Part shown: positions 6,858 to 9,865 of the stretch, piece by piece | Position numbering within the stretch: position 1 is the first letter of the stretch | Layout: each line of letters begins with the position of its first letter | Source of the DNA: Acidobacteriaceae bacterium | GTDB taxonomy: Bacteria; Acidobacteriota; Terriglobia; Terriglobales; Acidobacteriaceae | Direction: 5' to 3' | DNA: 9,865 nt | Assembly: GCA_030044455.1 (NCBI GenBank) | Contig: JASHVU010000719.1 | Span: 1-9,865, forward strand | The notes under the pieces: model-generated | What the model was told of the DNA's origin: nothing | Seen by the model: only the letters and a program-made list of their open reading frames with translations | Databases searched by the model: none | Translations under genes and position numbers: made by a program

Positions 6858-8057
6858 TCAAACGTCCGGGCGCGTGAGATGCATCGCCTCCGCGGTCACA
6901 TCAGTGTACTTCAACCCTGCTCCAGTGTTGAATAAGACGACGCGATCGCGCGGCTTCAGGAATCCGCTTGACAGCAGGCGGTCGTAAGCGGCCATAACAC
7001 TTGCCCCTTCAGGCGAAAGAAAGATGCCTTCATTTGCCGCCCAATCGCGAATGGACGCGAGGATTTCCTGGTCGCTGACAGCCAATGCAATGCCGGCGGA
7101 CTCGCGAAGGATCTCGAGAATAATGGCGTCGCCGTAAGGCTTGGGCACGCGCAGACCTGATGCAAAGGTCGCAGCATCGTGCCACATTTGGCTAACGGTG
7201 GTGCCTGCATCAAAGGCGCGAACAACCGGGGCACAACCGGCAGCTTGCACCGCGATCATCTTCGGACGGCGATCGCGCGCTTTTACCCAACCGAGGTGTT
7301 CCAGCTCTTGAAAAGCCTTCCACATACCGATCAGGCCCACACCGCCGCCCGTAGGATAGAAGACGGCGTCGGGGTATTCCCATCCAAGCTGCTCAACCAG
7401 TTCGTACCCCATGGTCTTCTTGCCTTCCACGCGGAAAGGCTCTTTGAGCGTTGAAACGTCGAACCAGCCCTCCTGTTGCTTGCGCTCGGCAACCATGCGC
7501 GCACAGTCTGAGATGAGGCCGTCGACGAGAGTCACCTTTGCTCCGTACGCCACGGCTTCAACATAATTTGCGAAAGGAACATCGCGGGGCATAAAAATGT
7601 GTGCTTCAATCTGCGCTTGAGCGGCGTAGGCCGCAAGGGCGCCGGCGGCGTTGCCGGCAGAAGGAATCGCCAGTTTCGTAATCCCGTAGTGGCGTGCCAT
7701 GGTGACGGCAAGCCCCAGGCCGCGGGCTTTGAACGTGCCCGTGGGATTGGCGCCTTCCTCTTTCACGTAGACATTTGCATAGCGCCTCGAGCGCAGCATG
7801 GGGGTCCAGCCCTCGCCGAGAGTGACGGGCACAACATCAGGCAGCACGGCTTTGTATCGCCACATGCCCGGCCAAGGGGAATCGAGTCCGAAGATGATCA
7901 CCTCGTCGGGAGAAGAGCCCCGAAGCGCCGAGAGGTCGTAGCGCACGTAGAGCGAACCTGCGGGGGGAGCAGGGCACTGGGTGCAAACAGTCTGAGGAGT
8001 ATCAGCGGGGATGCGTGCGTGGCAGCGGGAACACTCGAGATATGCAATAGGAGGCAT
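6858..8057 (-). CDS. thrC: Threonine synthase with N-terminal zinc ribbon (PLP-dependent)
   Basis: The enzyme would convert O-phosphohomoserine to threonine, the last step of threonine synthesis in the cytoplasm. The 399-residue length fits the bacterial/archaeal ThrC class. Residues 9-28 carry two CxxC pairs (CSRC at 9-12, CTQC at 25-28), a zinc-ribbon lead seen in this class. The fold-type II PLP core follows: GEGWTPM (81-87), the PLP lysine Lys110 in NPTGTFKARG (104-113), SAGNAAGA (133-140), the glycine loop TGGGVG (236-241) that holds the cofactor phosphate, and NTGAGLKY (377-384) near the end. Only this ATG keeps the first CxxC, although no clear Shine-Dalgarno precedes it; TATAAC on this strand (8083-8078) may be a -10 box giving a short leader. 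The symporter gene follows closely, so the two are likely one operon. Related lyases (threonine dehydratase, cysteate synthase) share the fold; the zinc ribbon plus length favour threonine synthase. Confidence 0.85.
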   Translation of the reverse strand: MPPIAYLECSRCHARIPADTPQTVCTQCPAPPAGSLYVRYDLSALRGSSPDEVIIFGLDSPWPGMWRYKAVLPDVVPVTLGEGWTPMLRSRRYANVYVKEEGANPTGTFKARGLGLAVTMARHYGITKLAIPSAGNAAGALAAYAAQAQIEAHIFMPRDVPFANYVEAVAYGAKVTLVDGLISDCARMVAERKQQEGWFDVSTLKEPFRVEGKKTMGYELVEQLGWEYPDAVFYPTGGGVGLIGMWKAFQELEHLGWVKARDRRPKMIAVQAAGCAPVVRAFDAGTTVSQMWHDAATFASGLRVPKPYGDAIILEILRESAGIALAVSDQEILASIRDWAANEGIFLSPEGASVMAAYDRLLSSGFLKPRDRVVLFNTGAGLKYTDVTAEAMHLTRPDV

Positions 8058-8111
8058 GATAGGCCGGCACTGCTTATGTTATAAGAGCGGTGTGCGAAAG
8101 TTCGGGCAACA

Positions 8112-8152
8112 AACACTGAAGCTCGAAGCCAGTGGCCTCGAGCTTCAGTGTT
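8112..8152 (-). terminator. Long hairpin, likely terminator of the second receptor gene
   Basis: A perfect 15-bp stem (AACACTGAAGCTCGA at 8112-8126, its complement at 8138-8152) encloses 11 bases that can add a further GCC/GGC pairing around an AGT loop. It lies 52 bases beyond the stop of the minus-strand receptor and before the threonine synthase start. On the minus strand it is followed by only a loose T-rich run (TGTTG after the stem's own TT); on the + strand it is followed by GCAGTTTT. It most likely ends the receptor transcript, but the weak T-run leaves other roles open. Confidence 0.6.
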
Positions 8153-8204
8153 GCAGTTTTGCTCTCGAATCTGTTGATGGTGGAACTGTCTAAGTCTTCG
8201 CGGC

Positions 8205-9865
8205 TTAGAAGTTCAGTTTGAGGGAAAGCTCAACTTCACGTCCCGGGTTGGAGCCATCCATTAGCCCATATACGCCAACCGTTCCGTATCCGCCGCCGTT
8301 CGGACCCGTGGTGCGTACGCCAGTGCAATACTCGCACGAGCTATAGTTGTCGTCCCACGTGTTCGCAATGCTGAAGATCGGCGTGTTGGTGAGGTTCATA
8401 AACTGGGCCATGAAGGTAATGTTGGTGCTTTCCGTGATCGGGAAAGCCTTGTTGAAGTTGAGGTCAGCGGTCTTGAGGTGGGGTCCGCGCAACGTGCCAA
8501 CCTGGCAGTTGCCGAACTGTCCGTTAGCCTGATCTTGCACAGCCGCCGGGTTCAGATTGACGACGCCGATGCTTGAGCCGATTTGCACCGTCTGCGGGCT
8601 CTGGCCGAACGACTGGCCGGCGACGCAGTCGGCGCGCGGCACATAGGAAGGCGCGGTCAAGTTCGACGCCGCTGCCGGGTTAAAGGAGCCCATCCATTCG
8701 CCAGCATATGGCGTGACCGCAAAACCGGAGCGGAAGGTGGTGTCGACAGCAACGTTCCAGCCACCGACTACTTCATTCAAGCCACGAGAAGCGCCACCCA
8801 GGAACTGCTTGCCGTGACCGAAGGGCAGGTCGTAAAGCGCGTAGGCATTGAATGCCGAGGCTGCGTCAATAGTGCATTTGCCGTAATCGCCCATCGGGTC
8901 GTACTCGTTCTGGAAGAAGTTGCCGCCACCCTCGTTCTGCTGCTCGCCAATGCCTTCTTCATCGCCATAGGAGCCGAAATATCCGAGCGAGTTGCTCAGG
9001 CACTTCGACCAGGTATAGTTGGCCTGCATATCGAGGCCGTGGTAGCGCTTCTGGGCCAGGGTCGCCTCAAGGGCTTCATAGCGCGAGACGGCATCAGAAG
9101 CGTTGTAGCGGGCCTGTCCCACGCCGGCAGTAACCAGTTGCTGCATGTAAGGGCCGGGCGCAGTGGCGGGAACGGTGACATAGTCAGGATTTGACGAAGT
9201 GCCGATGTTGATCTGCTGCGTTGCCGAGGTGAGAACCTTCTGGTTGTACCAGTAGATGTCCGACATGTGGTCGTCCTTGTCAGCGACGTAGCCGATGGAT
9301 GCTGTGAAGTTGTTCTTGAACTGGTGCTGAATGGTCAGGTTCCACTGCTGGTTCATTGCCGGGCGCAGATTGGGGTCAGTGGCGTGAGTGACTTCGCCAG
9401 CCAGGCACGACGCCGACAGAGCCTGTAGCTCCGTTACTGTGCAAGAGTTCTGGTAAGGAGCATATCCATCGTCGAACGTGTATTGCGGGTACAGCAGGTT
9501 GCTGCCTGAAGTGTTGGTCTGGTTGATGAGGATGGAGTTGGGCGGGTTGATGACGGCCATGTTGCTGATGCCGTTGCCCTCCATGTAGCTCGAAATGTCA
9601 TAGGCTCCGCGGATCACGGTGCGAGGCGCGAAAGTGGGCTGCCAGGCGAAGCCAAAGCGCGGTTGCAAATCGCCAATGCCTTTATAGGTGTTGTAGTTGG
9701 TGCCTACTTCAGGCGTGCCGCTCACCAGATCGAAGTTGATATTGTTCTGCTTGTTGCGGTCGCCACGCGCAGTTACAACCTCGTAGCGCACGCCTAGATT
9801 CAGAGTCAGGGTTGAGGTGGCCTGGTAGTTGTCCTGAACAAAGCCGGCCCCGAGGCTGTTAACAA
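8205..9865 (-). CDS. Oar-like TonB-dependent receptor, C-terminal part (truncated by window edge)
   Basis: About 552 residues are visible, ending in Phe (LSLKLNF) at a TAA (8207-8205). The frame stays open to the window edge, with typical barrel sequence upstream of the first possible start (QDNYQATSTLTLNLGVRYE), so the GTG at 9791 is not the true start. It is the same family as the receptor at 250-3810, sharing landmarks in the same order: LQPRFGFAW...RTVIRGAYDI (PRLGFSY...TVVRGGFGI in the other), MNQQWNLTIQHQF (DSYQYSAGVQQQL), VGGWNVAVDTTFRSG (LGGWQIAGISTFETG), and FMNLTNTPIF near the end (SFNTFNHPQW). The visible part has eight cysteines that group as four neighbouring pairs, probably in surface loops. 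The two proteins are clearly diverged, so this is a paralogue and not a recent duplicate. Signal peptide, N-terminal sandwich and plug must lie to the right of the window. Substrate unknown. Confidence 0.9.
   Translation of the reverse strand, partial: VNSLGAGFVQDNYQATSTLTLNLGVRYEVVTARGDRNKQNNINFDLVSGTPEVGTNYNTYKGIGDLQPRFGFAWQPTFAPRTVIRGAYDISSYMEGNGISNMAVINPPNSILINQTNTSGSNLLYPQYTFDDGYAPYQNSCTVTELQALSASCLAGEVTHATDPNLRPAMNQQWNLTIQHQFKNNFTASIGYVADKDDHMSDIYWYNQKVLTSATQQINIGTSSNPDYVTVPATAPGPYMQQLVTAGVGQARYNASDAVSRYEALEATLAQKRYHGLDMQANYTWSKCLSNSLGYFGSYGDEEGIGEQQNEGGGNFFQNEYDPMGDYGKCTIDAASAFNAYALYDLPFGHGKQFLGGASRGLNEVVGGWNVAVDTTFRSGFAVTPYAGEWMGSFNPAAASNLTAPSYVPRADCVAGQSFGQSPQTVQIGSSIGVVNLNPAAVQDQANGQFGNCQVGTLRGPHLKTADLNFNKAFPITESTNITFMAQFMNLTNTPIFSIANTWDDNYSSCEYCTGVRTTGPNGGGYGTVGVYGLMDGSNPGREVELSLKLNF

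Noticed and set aside
1..9865. CRISPR arrays, insertion sequences, tRNA or rRNA genes, phage or defence genes
   Set aside because: Read through on both strands, no regularly spaced repeats, transposase motifs, tRNA-like cloverleaf or rRNA signature was recognised. The genes are metabolic, transport and envelope types.

Overview
The window reads as a moderately GC-rich Gram-negative chromosome, most likely an acidobacterium (class Terriglobia or a relative). The basis is two very large Oar-type TonB-dependent outer-membrane receptors, each built on the same scaffold (the complete one with a carboxypeptidase-regulatory-like N-terminus). Such receptors are greatly expanded in soil Acidobacteria. 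The taxonomic call is inference from gene content; no rRNA or other marker is present.

Layout, left to right. Positions 1-249 are an edge/upstream region. A complete receptor gene follows on the + strand (250-3810), with a strong Shine-Dalgarno and an intrinsic terminator behind it. About 480 bases without a confident gene follow (3811-4290); they become AT-rich toward the right and carry a candidate extended -10 promoter. Next, on the + strand, is a secreted protein made of ten tandem 34-residue TPR units (4291-5451). It meets, tail to tail with a 9-base gap, a minus-strand pair: a zinc-ribbon threonine synthase (6858-8057) followed by a DAACS-family (DctA/GltP-like) symporter (5461-6843). 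The pair is tightly spaced and probably co-transcribed. A 147-base gap with a long hairpin (8112-8152) separates it from a second Oar-like receptor (8205 to beyond 9865, minus strand), of which only the C-terminal part is visible.

How the genes may work together. Threonine synthase and the symporter look like a small operon. The transporter keeps the Asp and Arg positions that bind the amino and side-chain carboxyl groups of acidic amino acids in GltPh-type proteins, so uptake of aspartate or glutamate linked to aspartate-family amino-acid synthesis is a reasonable but unproven reading. The two receptors probably import or bind bulky extracellular compounds. No SusD partner, TonB/ExbBD or degradative enzyme is visible to name a substrate.

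I do not see a previously undescribed system here. The observations most worth a second look are the extra N-terminal membrane hairpin and altered cation-site residues of the symporter, the strictly paired cysteines of the receptors, the possible leader peptide before the TPR gene, and the long hairpin at 8112-8152.
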